The position numbers and the translations under genes are program-made. Positions 16,933-25,407 of a DNA stretch of 52,962 nucleotides are shown one piece after another; within the stretch, counting starts at the first letter, position 1; each line of letters opens with the position of its first letter. The stretch is from Clostridia bacterium (lineage in GTDB: Bacteria; Bacillota; Clostridia; Oscillospirales; Acutalibacteraceae), in assembly GCA_017443805.1 (NCBI GenBank), contig JAFSXY010000009.1, positions 1 to 52,962 of the forward strand, in the 5' to 3' direction. The notes beneath the pieces are model-generated. The model did no database searches. It saw only the letters and a list, made by a program, of their open reading frames with translations, and was not told where the DNA came from.

Positions 16933-17820
16933 ATGGCAAAATATCTGATCGTCAACGCGGACGATTTCGGCATGTGCAAGGCGGCCAACGACGCGGTGAT
17001 CGCGCTGTTCAAAGCGGGCAGGCTTTATTCCTCCACGATCATGTTTCCGTGTCCCGCCTGCGCCGAGGCGGCGCGGTTCGCCGCCGATAATCCGCAATAT
17101 GCCGTCGGCGTACATTTCACGCTGACAAGCGAGTGGAAGACCTACCGTTGGGCGCCTCTGACGGACGGCGCTTCGCTGCGCGATCCGGCGGGCTTCATGT
17201 GGCCGCGCGCGGCGGACGTGGAAAAGCATGCGAAACACAAAGAAATAGAAGCGGAGATCGAAGCGCAGTACGAAAAGGCGCTTTCCTTCGGCATGACGCC
17301 CTCGCACGTGGACAACCATATGGGCTCGCTCTACGGCAACAAAACCGGCCGCCTCGATCTGCTGCCGCTGGTTTTGCGCTGGGCAGGCAAACACGGGCTT
17401 TCTTACCGCCTTTATACAAAGGCCGCCAAAACGATGGTCCCGCGCGGCACGCCGTGGCCGCTTTACAAGCTTTCAAGCTTTGTGACCGCGCTGCTGGCAA
17501 AGCGTTACCGCGTAACGCTGCCGGACTACCTGCTGTTTCCGGACTGGACGGACGAGCTGGAAAACGGCGGATATGAAAACTATCGCAAAGAGATCCTCCG
17601 GCAGTGGACGAATATCCCCGACGGCGTGACCGAGACCTTTTTGCACCCCGCGCTGGAAACGCAGGAGCTCAAAGAAATCACACCCAACTGGTTCCAGCGG
17701 GTGTGGGAATATAACCTGATGAACGATCCCGAAACGCATGCGTACCTCGCTGCCAACGGCGTGCAGATGATCAGCTATCGGGAGCTCGGCAGGCAGGCGG
17801 CTGCAGTAAAAAAAAGATAA
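16933..17820 (+). CDS. ChbG/YdjC-family carbohydrate deacetylase
   Basis: 295 residues, cytoplasmic. Family metal-site motifs are clear: NADDFGMCKAAN at the N-terminus (catalytic and metal Asp), SHVDNHMGS near residue 120 (metal His) and TFLHPALE near 235. ChbG removes the acetyl group from N,N'-diacetylchitobiose-type oligosaccharides so that they can be hydrolysed further. The start is the ATG after a weak GGG, set by the promoter position. No chitobiose transport or hydrolase gene is adjacent, so the in vivo substrate is open. Confidence 0.88.
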   Translation: MAKYLIVNADDFGMCKAANDAVIALFKAGRLYSSTIMFPCPACAEAARFAADNPQYAVGVHFTLTSEWKTYRWAPLTDGASLRDPAGFMWPRAADVEKHAKHKEIEAEIEAQYEKALSFGMTPSHVDNHMGSLYGNKTGRLDLLPLVLRWAGKHGLSYRLYTKAAKTMVPRGTPWPLYKLSSFVTALLAKRYRVTLPDYLLFPDWTDELENGGYENYRKEILRQWTNIPDGVTETFLHPALETQELKEITPNWFQRVWEYNLMNDPETHAYLAANGVQMISYRELGRQAAAVKKR

Positions 17821-17841
17821 AAGAAAAAAGATGAAAGAAGG

Positions 17842-17992
17842 AAACGCTGCGCGTTTTGATTATTTTTAAAATCGGGTACGGGTGCAGCCCGTCCGCAACG
17901 TTTCGCCGCAGGCGGAACACATCACGTTTCCGCTTGCGGAAATGCATCACGCGCAGACAGGCGCGCATCACGCTGCGAAGCAACACATCACT
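17842..17992. repeat. Modular hairpin array, copy A
   Basis: A run of short hairpins joined by CATCAC linkers: AAACGCTGCGCGTTT, ACGGGTGCAGCCCGT, TTTCGCCGCAGGCGGAA, GTTTCCGCTTGCGGAAAT, CGCGCAGACAGGCGCG and GCTGCGAAGCAAC. The same order occurs at 46541 and 52706 with other bases in the stems. It fills the gap between two convergent genes, and its last linker supplies the stop codon of clpC. Confidence 0.85.
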
Positions 17993-20270
17993 GCGGCAGC
18001 AACGCGGACGCTTTTGCTTTCGTTAACAGCACGATCGCGCCGTTTTCCGCGTCCACGGTCAGCGTTTCGCCGGGGGAGAAGCTGTCGGACAAAAGACGGT
18101 CCGCCAGCGGGTTTTCGATCTCGGTGACGATCAGTCTGCGCAAGGGCCTTGCGCCCGCGCGTACGGCGGCGCATTTTTCGGCAAGCAGCCGCACGGCGGC
18201 ATCCGTAAATTCCAGCGCGATCCCGCCTGCCTTCGTGCGGGCGCAGAGTGAAATAAGCATTTGCCGCGCGATCTGCCGCAGGGCGTCCTCATCCAGCGGC
18301 CGAAAGACCACCACCTCGTCGATCCGGTTTAAAAATTCCGGCCGGAAAATTTTTTTCAGCTCCTGCCGGACGGCGGGCTCCGCCGGATCGTCCGCTTCGG
18401 CGCCGCCGGTGAAGCCAAGCCCCGCCATGCCCTGCGCAACGCCCGTACCGCCCGCGTTGGAGGTTAAAATTACAATGCAGTTGCGGCAGTCGGCGGTCTT
18501 GCCATCGGCTGAAGTCAGCCTGCCCTCCTCCAGCACCTGCAGCAGCGCGTTGAATACGTCGGGGTGGGCTTTTTCGATCTCATCAAAGAGCAAAACGGCG
18601 TAGGGCTTGCGGCGGATCTTTTCCGTTAATTGGCTGCCCTCCTCAAAGCCCACGTAGCCTGGCGGCGAGCCCAACAGGCGCGCTACGCTCTGTTTTTCGG
18701 AAAACTCGGACATGTCAAAAGAGATCAGTGCGTTTTTATCGCTGAACAGCGCGTTTGCCAGCGTTTTCGCAAGATGTGTTTTGCCCACGCCCGTCGGTCC
18801 GCAGAAAATAAACGTGCCGATGGGACGGTCCGGCGTCTTTAAGCCCGTGCGGGAACGCTTTACGGCGTCCGCGACGGCCTTTACGGCCGCGGGCTGCCCG
18901 ATCACGGCGGCGGAGAGCTGTGCTTCCAGCGATAAAAGGCTCTCTTTTTCTTCTCCCGTGAGCTTTGCCGCCGGAATGCCGGTCTGCTCGCTGACGATCT
19001 GTGCGACGTCGGCGGGCATAACTTTTTTTTCTTCCTCCTCCGCCGGTTCCAGACTTTTTTTTGCGGCAGCCTCGTCGATGACGTCGATCGCTTTGTCCGG
19101 GAAGTGCCGGGTCGTTACATACCGCGCCGAGAGCGCGACCGCCGCTTTGACCGCCTCGTCCGTAATCAGGCAGCCGTGGTGTTTTTCGTAGGCCGCGCGC
19201 AGGGAAAATAAGATCTTTTCCGTCTGGCCTGCCGACGGCTCCTCCACCGTTACGGTTTGAAAGCGCCGTTCCAGCGCCGCATCCTTTTCGATGTTCCGGC
19301 GGTATTCGTCCACGGTGGTCGCGCCGATCACGCGCAGCTCGCCACGCGCCAGCACCGGCTTTAAGATGTTGGCGGCGTCCACCGCGCCCTCGGCGGAGCC
19401 CGCGCCCATGATGTTGTGCAGCTCGTCGATAAACAGGATCACGTTGCCCGCGTCGGTGACCTCGTTGACCACGCTGCGGATGCGTTCCTCAAAATCGCCG
19501 CGGTATTTCGCGCCGGCGACCATGGCGGTCAGCTCCAGTGCAAAGATCTCTTTCCCGCGCAGCTTTTCGGGCACGTTTCCCTGCGCGATGCGCCGCGCAA
19601 GGCCCTCCACCACCGCGGTCTTACCTACGCCCGGCTCGCCGATCAGGCAGGGGTTGTTTTTGGTACGGCGGCATAAGATCCGGATCACGCGGTCGATTTC
19701 CGCGTCCCGGCACACAACGGGGTCCGTCAGGCCCGCGCCGGCGGCGGCCGTCAGGTCGACCGCATATTTATAAAGCGCGCCGCCGCCTTTTTTCTTTGGG
19801 CTGTCTTTTGCTGCGGCGTATAAAAACGCGCCGGCGTCGCCCACGCCCGCTGTGATCTCGGCGTGGAGCCTGGCTGCGGATAGCCCGCGGTCGGTGAGGA
19901 TCTTGACCGCATAGGAGCGGCTGTCCCGCAGCAGCGCGCCAAGCAGGTGGCCCGTGCCGGCGGAAAGGCTGTCCTTGGACGCAAGCGACAACGCCGTCTG
20001 TGAAACGCGGTTGAGCCGCGGCGTAAAATCCTCCCGTCGCAGCTTTGTGGGTACGCCGCTGCCGACGCTGCCGCCGAGCTCCCGGCAGACGGTGTTGTAA
20101 TCGATGCGGTGCGCCGTCAGCAGCGTGCCCGCTACGCTGGACGGATCGGCGGCCAGCCCCGCCAGCAGATGTTCGGTGCCCACATACGTATGCCCCAAGT
20201 CCTCCGCCGTGGTCAGCGCCAAATTCAGCGCCGTATTCGCTTTTTCTGTAAAGCCGGTAAATTCGTACAT
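17988..20270 (-). CDS. clpC: ClpC-type AAA+ unfoldase lacking the middle domain
   Basis: 760 residues, start at the ATG after GAAAGGCG. Double-Clp N domain (1-145), first AAA+ module with GEPGVGKT at 211-218, second with GPTGVGKT at 491-498, sensor and arginine-finger regions intact, and an LGF ClpP-docking loop. It feeds substrates to ClpP. Two oddities: the coiled-coil middle domain that sits inside the first AAA module of ClpC is reduced to a linker of about 14 residues (404-417, LEPAEEEEKKV), and the second GTEH phosphoarginine-site motif of the N domain is GTGH (Gly107; the first keeps Glu33). It is third in the mcsA-mcsB-clpC locus, but a terminator separates it from mcsB. Confidence 0.93.
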   Translation of the reverse strand: MYEFTGFTEKANTALNLALTTAEDLGHTYVGTEHLLAGLAADPSSVAGTLLTAHRIDYNTVCRELGGSVGSGVPTKLRREDFTPRLNRVSQTALSLASKDSLSAGTGHLLGALLRDSRSYAVKILTDRGLSAARLHAEITAGVGDAGAFLYAAAKDSPKKKGGGALYKYAVDLTAAAGAGLTDPVVCRDAEIDRVIRILCRRTKNNPCLIGEPGVGKTAVVEGLARRIAQGNVPEKLRGKEIFALELTAMVAGAKYRGDFEERIRSVVNEVTDAGNVILFIDELHNIMGAGSAEGAVDAANILKPVLARGELRVIGATTVDEYRRNIEKDAALERRFQTVTVEEPSAGQTEKILFSLRAAYEKHHGCLITDEAVKAAVALSARYVTTRHFPDKAIDVIDEAAAKKSLEPAEEEEKKVMPADVAQIVSEQTGIPAAKLTGEEKESLLSLEAQLSAAVIGQPAAVKAVADAVKRSRTGLKTPDRPIGTFIFCGPTGVGKTHLAKTLANALFSDKNALISFDMSEFSEKQSVARLLGSPPGYVGFEEGSQLTEKIRRKPYAVLLFDEIEKAHPDVFNALLQVLEEGRLTSADGKTADCRNCIVILTSNAGGTGVAQGMAGLGFTGGAEADDPAEPAVRQELKKIFRPEFLNRIDEVVVFRPLDEDALRQIARQMLISLCARTKAGGIALEFTDAAVRLLAEKCAAVRAGARPLRRLIVTEIENPLADRLLSDSFSPGETLTVDAENGAIVLLTKAKASALLPQ

Positions 20271-20303
20271 TTGACGCCTTTCGAATAGAATTTTATACTG
20301 TGG

Positions 20304-20339
20304 AAAAGAAAAAAAGCAGGCGCTCAATGCGTCTGCTTT
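20304..20339 (-). terminator. Intrinsic terminator between mcsB and clpC
   Basis: On the minus strand AAAGCAG (20339-20333) pairs with CTGCTTT (20319-20313), with an inner CGC/GCG pairing, followed by a T-rich tract. It should limit read-through from mcsAB into clpC. I see only a weak -10-like TATAAA (20297-20292) between it and clpC. Confidence 0.8.
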
Positions 20340-20371
20340 CAGTATATGGCGGTTATGCGTTTTTCATGCGG

Positions 20372-21379
20372 TCAGTTCAATAATTTTTCGCGGACGAGCT
20401 TTGCGCGCAGGGCGTCGCGTTCGGCGCGGGGAAGCTTTTGCCCTGCGATACAGTTGATGCTTGCGGGCTGCATGGTGACGAACAGCTCGTTTATGACGGC
20501 GGTATCCGCCTTAATAAGCCCGTAAACGGCGCCCATGCGTACGGCGGAGAGCATTTCGGTCATTTCGTCGGCGCTTAACAGCGCTGCGCCGGAGAGTACG
20601 GCCCAGGCGCGCCGGATCTTGTCCTGTACGGCCAGCTCGCCGATCTGTTCCTCGGCGGCGGCGCGTTCCCTTGTGGCAAGCTGCAGACAGAGCGCTTTTA
20701 AGTTGCCGAGCGCATCCTCCTCGCTGAGCCCCAGCGTCAGCGTGTTGGAGATCCGGTACATGTCGCCTTTCACGGTAATGCCGTCGCCGAACGCGCCCTT
20801 TACGGTCAGGCCGAGTCTTGCGGCCGTGGAGGCAAGGTAGGCGACCGATCCGTTCCGGGACAGTGCGGGCAGGTGCATCAAAACGGACGCTTTCATGCCG
20901 GTGCCGATGTTGGAGGGGTCCTGATTGAGGAAGCCGAGCCTTGCGTCAAACGCAAAGTGCAGCTGCGCGTCCAGCAGATCGTCGCAGCGGGATGCCGCTT
21001 CATAGGCGGTTTCCGGCGCAAGCCCCGCGGCGGAGGATAAGATCCGCACATGGTCCTCATCGCAGAGCATGAGGCTTAACGGTTCGTCTTCCAAGCGCAG
21101 CAGCAGCGCGCCGTCCGCGGCGGCCGCAAACTCCGGCGTGATCACACACTGCTCCGCAAGCGAGACCGCTTCGTACGGGTACAGCGTATCGGGACGAATG
21201 ACGGAACAGCTTATTTTCGCTGCGGTGAGCGCGGCGCAGACGCGTTCGTTGAGCGCTTCCTTCTGTCTGACGTTTAAACGGACGGGATAGGGGACGCCTT
21301 CGATATTGCGCGCCAGGCGGACAAAGGAGGCAAGCACCGTATCCGGATGCGGTCCGCGTGTGTTAAACCAGGTGCTCAT
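20372..21379 (-). CDS. mcsB: McsB-like phosphagen-kinase homologue with degenerate active site
   Basis: 335 residues, the length and fold of the protein arginine kinase McsB, whose normal job is to phosphorylate arginines and mark proteins for ClpC-ClpP. Recalled family motifs are altered at several catalytic positions: SSRIRLARN is ASFVRLARN (Phe19 for Arg); NEEDH is CDEDH (106-110); the TSCPTN loop is NQDPSN (Asp154 for Cys); GLRAS is GMKAS (Lys163); RGxxGEG is KGAFGDG (194-200). This suggests weak or lost kinase activity, leaving a scaffold or adaptor role; that is inference. The start overlaps the mcsA stop as ATGA, and GGAGG precedes it. Confidence 0.88.
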   Translation of the reverse strand: MSTWFNTRGPHPDTVLASFVRLARNIEGVPYPVRLNVRQKEALNERVCAALTAAKISCSVIRPDTLYPYEAVSLAEQCVITPEFAAAADGALLLRLEDEPLSLMLCDEDHVRILSSAAGLAPETAYEAASRCDDLLDAQLHFAFDARLGFLNQDPSNIGTGMKASVLMHLPALSRNGSVAYLASTAARLGLTVKGAFGDGITVKGDMYRISNTLTLGLSEEDALGNLKALCLQLATRERAAAEEQIGELAVQDKIRRAWAVLSGAALLSADEMTEMLSAVRMGAVYGLIKADTAVINELFVTMQPASINCIAGQKLPRAERDALRAKLVREKLLN

Positions 21380-21759
21380 CTTTGTGCCTCCTTTAAATGC
21401 GCCGGTTTTTTGCCCTGATACACGGCTTTGCCGTGCAGCTTGATCAGATAGGGCGTCAGTTTTTCCTGAAAGGTGCGGTAACACGCCGGACAGCCCGGGC
21501 GGGAGGCGGCGGCCACGTCTTCAAAGCTGAAGCCGCAGTTTTCGCAGCGCAGCACCCGCTCGCCGATCCGGCGCAGGTCGCCGCCGGCGCCTGCGGCGGA
21601 AAAGTATCCGGGTGCGTCCAGTCCGAAGCCGGAAAAAATATCGGCATACCCAAGGCTTGCGGCGCAGGCCGCGCACAGATGCAATTCCATGGATTCGCCG
21701 TTTACGATACGCTTGAGATGCACGGTGGCGTCCCGTGTTCTGCAGTTCTGACAAAGCAT
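21376..21759 (-). CDS. mcsA: McsA-like zinc protein, short form without UVR motif
   Basis: 127 residues with four CxxC pairs (MLCQNC, LCAAC, RCENC, GCPAC) that should bind two zinc ions, as in McsA, the activator of McsB. The C-terminus stops at HGKAVYQGKKPAHLKEAQR, just where the UVR coiled-coil motif begins in longer homologues. Translational coupling to mcsB by an ATGA overlap. A CtsR repressor gene, which normally precedes it, is absent: the upstream gene is divergent and unrelated. Confidence 0.85.
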   Translation of the reverse strand: MLCQNCRTRDATVHLKRIVNGESMELHLCAACAASLGYADIFSGFGLDAPGYFSAAGAGGDLRRIGERVLRCENCGFSFEDVAAASRPGCPACYRTFQEKLTPYLIKLHGKAVYQGKKPAHLKEAQR

Positions 21760-21788
21760 GATGATCCCGTCCTTTTTATGATACCTAT

Positions 21789-21817
21789 ATAATAACACGC
21801 TTTTACGGAAAGTACAA
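21789..21817 (-). promoter_or_regulatory. Promoter for mcsA-mcsB
   Basis: Minus strand TTGTAC (21817-21812), 17-nt spacer, TATTAT (21794-21789). I see no tandem GGTCAAA heptads typical of a CtsR operator and no CIRCE-type inverted repeat around it. Confidence 0.65.
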
Positions 21818-21918
21818 GAGAAGTTTTGTTTGGAAGCTTCGGCGGTTTTTTTTGCGCGTCCGACGCCCGAAGCACGCCGCTGTCGGCGAAGTCGGTCGCC
21901 GCTGTCGGCGAATTTTGC

Positions 21919-21948
21919 TTGACCTTTTATATTATAAAGTGGTATGAT
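21919..21948 (+). promoter_or_regulatory. Promoter for the 21979-25345 operon
   Basis: TTGACC (21919-21924), 18-nt spacer, TATGAT (21943-21948). GGGAGGG lies between it and the GTG start. Confidence 0.55.
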
Positions 21949-21978
21949 AAGATATAATTCGGCGGGAGGGAATACGGC

Positions 21979-22878
21979 GTGAGACTGACGGCACTGCAAT
22001 GGGAGACCTGTTTTTGCGACCTGCTTTCCGCGCGGGGCTTTTCGTCCGCTTTTACAGACGAAAAGGCGTCCTTGTTTGCGTCGCTGTTCCGGGCGCTGGA
22101 TAAAAAGGATCCCGAAGACCTGTTTTCTGCGGACGTGTTGCCCGTTCCCGCCGCAGTGCTGACAAAGTCCCTGTGTAAACCGGAGGGCAGTTTATCCCCG
22201 ACGGCGGTCTTTGCCGCGCTCGACGTTCTGGCGCAGGCGTTTTGTTCGTTCAGCGGCCCGTCGGCGTGCCTGCATTTTGCGCTGCCTGACCCGGAACCTG
22301 TTGTACAGCTGCCGGATGCATCGTCTGTGAAAAAAACGGTGGACGCGTACAGAAGCACGCCCGCGTACCTTGCACGGGAAGAAAAGCGCCGTGCGCTTTT
22401 CGACCCGACGGCGCTGCTGACGGAGGAAACGCTTGCAAGGCAGCTGCGGTTTATCCGCGAAGCATACGGCCTGACGCTCCGGAACGAACAGCTCTCTTTG
22501 CAGCGGCTCGCGCGGACGGATTTCCGGCAGGCCGTGCTCTCCGGTTCGCTTGAGATCCTCTCGGTGCTTGCGCAGTGCTTCGGCGGCATAAAAAACCGAA
22601 GCGCCGGGAAATTCGCCGAACGGTACTGCAGCTGCTATATGCCTGTTTACTATCCCGTTTGCGATCGGGATACGGCGGCCGGTCTGCGTTATTACAGAGA
22701 CGGATGCGGATTTTATCCGTTTTTGGACGAGGATCTGGAAAATCCCCGCAAATTCCGGCGGGTGCTGCTGTTGTTCCGGCAGAAATACGCCCTCACGGGC
22801 GTTACGAATGCAGACGCCGCGGAATACCTTGCCTGTATCGGTCAAAATACTGTGGATATAAAGGAAGCGCATTCATGA
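21979..22878 (+). CDS. Hypothetical protein, first gene of the vanY-rpe-rbsK operon
   Basis: 299 residues from a GTG start after GGGAGGGAATACGGC. No signal peptide or TM helix. The N-terminal half is helical; the C-terminal part is Cys- and Tyr-rich (RYCSCYMPVYYPVCDRD, then RYYRDGCGFYPFLDEDLE). I do not recognise the family. The ATGA overlap with the VanY-like gene means the two are translationally coupled, but that gives no clear functional clue. Confidence 0.75.
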   Translation: MRLTALQWETCFCDLLSARGFSSAFTDEKASLFASLFRALDKKDPEDLFSADVLPVPAAVLTKSLCKPEGSLSPTAVFAALDVLAQAFCSFSGPSACLHFALPDPEPVVQLPDASSVKKTVDAYRSTPAYLAREEKRRALFDPTALLTEETLARQLRFIREAYGLTLRNEQLSLQRLARTDFRQAVLSGSLEILSVLAQCFGGIKNRSAGKFAERYCSCYMPVYYPVCDRDTAAGLRYYRDGCGFYPFLDEDLENPRKFRRVLLLFRQKYALTGVTNADAAEYLACIGQNTVDIKEAHS

Positions 22879-23744
22879 AACAAAAAATTATTTTCATTCT
22901 TTTGCTTATCGTTGCCGTTACGCTGCTTGTGCTCTTCGGCTGCAGCCTTTTCGGCGGGCAGGAGCCGGCGGTCACCCAAACCACGACTGACGTTTCGGCG
23001 GTCCCGGAAACGGACGGCGCTCCCGCAACGGCGGACAGCTCCGTGACGGACGAAAGCAAAACCGCGGCGCGGCAGACGGAGGAAACGACGGCGCCGACTG
23101 CCGAAACGACCGCTGCGGACCTGCCCGTCGAAACAACGGAGCAGGAAGAACAGACGCAATCTGCGTCCGCAGACGGTTCCCGTACGGTCGGCGTGTCCGC
23201 AAAGGGATATGAGATCGTGGAAATAAACGGCCTGACCTATGTGGACGGCCTGCTGATCGTGAACAAGACCTATTCTCTGCCGAGCTCTTATACGCCTGGG
23301 GCGCTGACGAGTGAAACAAGCGCGGCGTTTGACCGTATGCAGGCCGACGCGGCGGCGGAGGGGCTGAACCTCTATGTCAGCTCGGGCTTCCGCTCCTATG
23401 AGCTGCAGACGAGCCTTTATAACCGTTATGTCGCCGCCGACGGCAAGGCTGCCGCCGACCGGTATTCCGCGCGTCCCGGACACTCCGAGCACCAGACGGG
23501 ACTGGCGATGGACCTGAACACCATCACCAATTCCTTCGCCGATACCGCGGAGGGAAAATGGGTGGACGCCAACTGTTACAAATATGGCTTTATCCTCCGC
23601 TATCCGCTGGGAAAGGAAGCCGAGACCGGATATATGTACGAGCCGTGGCATCTGCGCTATGTCGGCGTGGAAAAGGCCGCCGCGATCTATAACAGCGGCC
23701 TGACGCTGGAGGAATATTACGGGCTGACTTCCGTATACGATTAA
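22875..23744 (+). CDS. VanY-family D,D-carboxypeptidase lipoprotein
   Basis: Start at the ATG overlapping the previous stop. A lipobox (VLFGC, Cys about 23) is followed by a long Thr/Glu-rich spacer (about 25-110) that would hold the enzyme off the membrane, then a peptidase M15B domain: SGFRSYELQ, the zinc motif RPGHSEHQTGLAMDL (His and Asp ligands) and EPWHLRYVG (third ligand His). It trims terminal D-Ala from peptidoglycan stems outside the membrane. No vancomycin-resistance genes are adjacent, so a housekeeping role is more likely. Confidence 0.88.
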   Translation: MKQKIIFILLLIVAVTLLVLFGCSLFGGQEPAVTQTTTDVSAVPETDGAPATADSSVTDESKTAARQTEETTAPTAETTAADLPVETTEQEEQTQSASADGSRTVGVSAKGYEIVEINGLTYVDGLLIVNKTYSLPSSYTPGALTSETSAAFDRMQADAAAEGLNLYVSSGFRSYELQTSLYNRYVAADGKAAADRYSARPGHSEHQTGLAMDLNTITNSFADTAEGKWVDANCYKYGFILRYPLGKEAETGYMYEPWHLRYVGVEKAAAIYNSGLTLEEYYGLTSVYD

Positions 23745-23759
23745 GAAAAAGAGGTTCTT

Positions 23760-24422
23760 ATGAGAAAATATTTGTCCGCATCATTGATGTGCGCGGATCT
23801 GACGGATCTGAAAACGGCGGTCGCGCAGCTGGAACAAGCCGGGATCGACTACCTGCATCTGGATATCATGGACGGCAGCTTTGTGCCGAATATCACGCTG
23901 GGCTTCGATTTGGTGAACGCCCTGAAAAAGATCACGGATCTGCCGCTGGACGTGCATATGATGGTCTCGGAGCCGGGCAGGTTCCTGGACCGGATGGCGC
24001 TTTCACAGCGGGATATCCTCTGCGTGCACTATGAAGCGGACGTGCACGTGCAGCGCACGCTGACGAAAATCCGGGAAAAGGGCTGCCTTGCCGGCCTTGC
24101 GATCAATCCGTCCACGCCGCCGGAGGTTTACCGCTGGCTGGCGGACGAGATCGATATGGCGCTGGTCATGACGGTCTCTCCCGGCTTTGCCGGACAAAAG
24201 CTCTATGCCGGCGCGGCAAAAAAAACAGCCGCTGTGCGCGCGCTGCTGGACGAATGCGGCAAAAAAAACGTGCCGATCGAGGTGGACGGCAATATTACCC
24301 CCGCAAACGGAAAGCTGCTCTCCGGCTGCGGCGCGGAGATCTTTGTCCTCGGCACAAGCGCCCTGTTCGGGAAGGACCGCGACCTCGGGGAAGCAGCTTC
24401 GGCGTTCCGGCAGAAGCTGTGA
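23760..24422 (+). CDS. rpe: Ribulose-phosphate 3-epimerase family protein
   Basis: 220 residues, the full length of the TIM-barrel enzyme. Signatures: SASLMCADL at the N-terminus, HLDIMDGSFVPNITLG (metal His and Asp), DVHMMVSEP, VMTVSPGFAGQ and VDGNI. It interconverts ribulose-5-phosphate and xylulose-5-phosphate in the pentose phosphate pathway; allulose-6-phosphate epimerase is a close relative and cannot be excluded given the adjacent ribokinase. The Ser in the usual SILSADF motif context is kept. Confidence 0.9.
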   Translation: MRKYLSASLMCADLTDLKTAVAQLEQAGIDYLHLDIMDGSFVPNITLGFDLVNALKKITDLPLDVHMMVSEPGRFLDRMALSQRDILCVHYEADVHVQRTLTKIREKGCLAGLAINPSTPPEVYRWLADEIDMALVMTVSPGFAGQKLYAGAAKKTAAVRALLDECGKKNVPIEVDGNITPANGKLLSGCGAEIFVLGTSALFGKDRDLGEAASAFRQKL

Positions 24423-24439
24423 AACGGGAGGGGTAACGG

Positions 24440-25345
24440 ATGTACCGGCATTTTTCCGCTGCCGTGGTCGGCAGCATCAATATGGATCTGATTTTGCGTA
24501 TGGACCGCGTGCCCGAAACCGGCGAAAACGTGCTCGGCAGCAGCTACGGCTACGCCAACGGCGGCAAGGGCGCCAACCAGGCGGTCGGTCTTGCGCGCCT
24601 CGGCGCAAAAACAAAAATGATCGGCAAAGTCTGCGCCGACGAAAACGGCCGCACGCTGCTTGCGCATCTGCTGGCCGAAGGGGTGGACGTATCGGGCGTT
24701 TCCACGGACGGTTCCCAGACCGGGCTTGCCGCTATCTTGCTGGACGGCGCGGGCAAAAACCGCATCGTTGTTTTTGAGTGCGCCAACGCCGAGATCGATC
24801 CCGAAGCCGCCGCGCGCTGTCTGCTCCCGCCGCCCGATCTGCTGCTGGTGCAGTTTGAAACGCGGGAGGACGTGGTTGTGTCCTGCGTGAACGAAGCCGT
24901 AAAAAACGGCGTGACGACGGTGATCGACTGCGGCCCCGCAAAAAATTTCGCGCTGGAAAAAATGCCCGGCGCGGATATCCTTTCGCCCAACGAGAGCGAA
25001 ACGCTTGCCCTAACGGGGATCTATCCGTCGGACGACGGCGCGGTACGGAAAGCGTGTGAGATCCTATCGGCGCGCAGCAAAGCGCGGTACGTGGTATTAA
25101 AGCTCGGCGCGAGGGGCTGCGCGGTTTGGGACGGACGGCGTCTGCAGTTCCTGCCCGCGTATGAAACAAAGGTCGTGGATACCACCGCGGCGGGCGACTG
25201 CTTTACCGCCGCCATGGCGCTGGAATATAAGCGCACCGGCGATATCATCGCCGCCTGCGATATGGGCAACCGCGCGGGCAGTATCGCCGTTTCCCGCCTC
25301 GGCGCGGCGGACTCCATGCCGACGGCAGAAGAACTATATAAATAA
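24440..25345 (+). CDS. rbsK: Ribokinase-like PfkB-family sugar kinase
   Basis: 301 residues. N-terminal GSINMDLILRMDRVPETGENV and GGKGANQAVGLARLG are the PfkB signature 1 region; DTTAAGDCFTAAMAL near residue 250 carries the catalytic Asp and anion hole. Sequence is closest in feel to ribokinase (ribose to ribose-5-phosphate). It follows rpe by 17 nt, so the pair could channel ribose or a related pentose into the pentose phosphate pathway. No transporter is present nearby. Confidence 0.9.
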   Translation: MYRHFSAAVVGSINMDLILRMDRVPETGENVLGSSYGYANGGKGANQAVGLARLGAKTKMIGKVCADENGRTLLAHLLAEGVDVSGVSTDGSQTGLAAILLDGAGKNRIVVFECANAEIDPEAAARCLLPPPDLLLVQFETREDVVVSCVNEAVKNGVTTVIDCGPAKNFALEKMPGADILSPNESETLALTGIYPSDDGAVRKACEILSARSKARYVVLKLGARGCAVWDGRRLQFLPAYETKVVDTTAAGDCFTAAMALEYKRTGDIIAACDMGNRAGSIAVSRLGAADSMPTAEELYK

Positions 25346-25361
25346 AAAGAAGAAGAAAATC

Positions 25362-25395
25362 GCCGCCGCGTGCTGATACACGCGGCGGCCTGTGT
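25362..25395. terminator. Bidirectional terminator between rbsK and the BspA-like gene
   Basis: GCCGCCGCGTG (25362-25372) and its perfect complement (25379-25389) around a 6-nt loop, with a short T-run on the plus side and an A-run on the minus side. Confidence 0.85.
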
Positions 25396-25407
25396 TTTAT
25401 GCAGAGG

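Noticed and set aside
21760..21850. CtsR operator upstream of mcsA
   Set aside because: A tandem GGTCAAA heptad repeat is not present around the promoter; only an isolated TTGACC occurs and it serves as the -35 of the divergent promoter.
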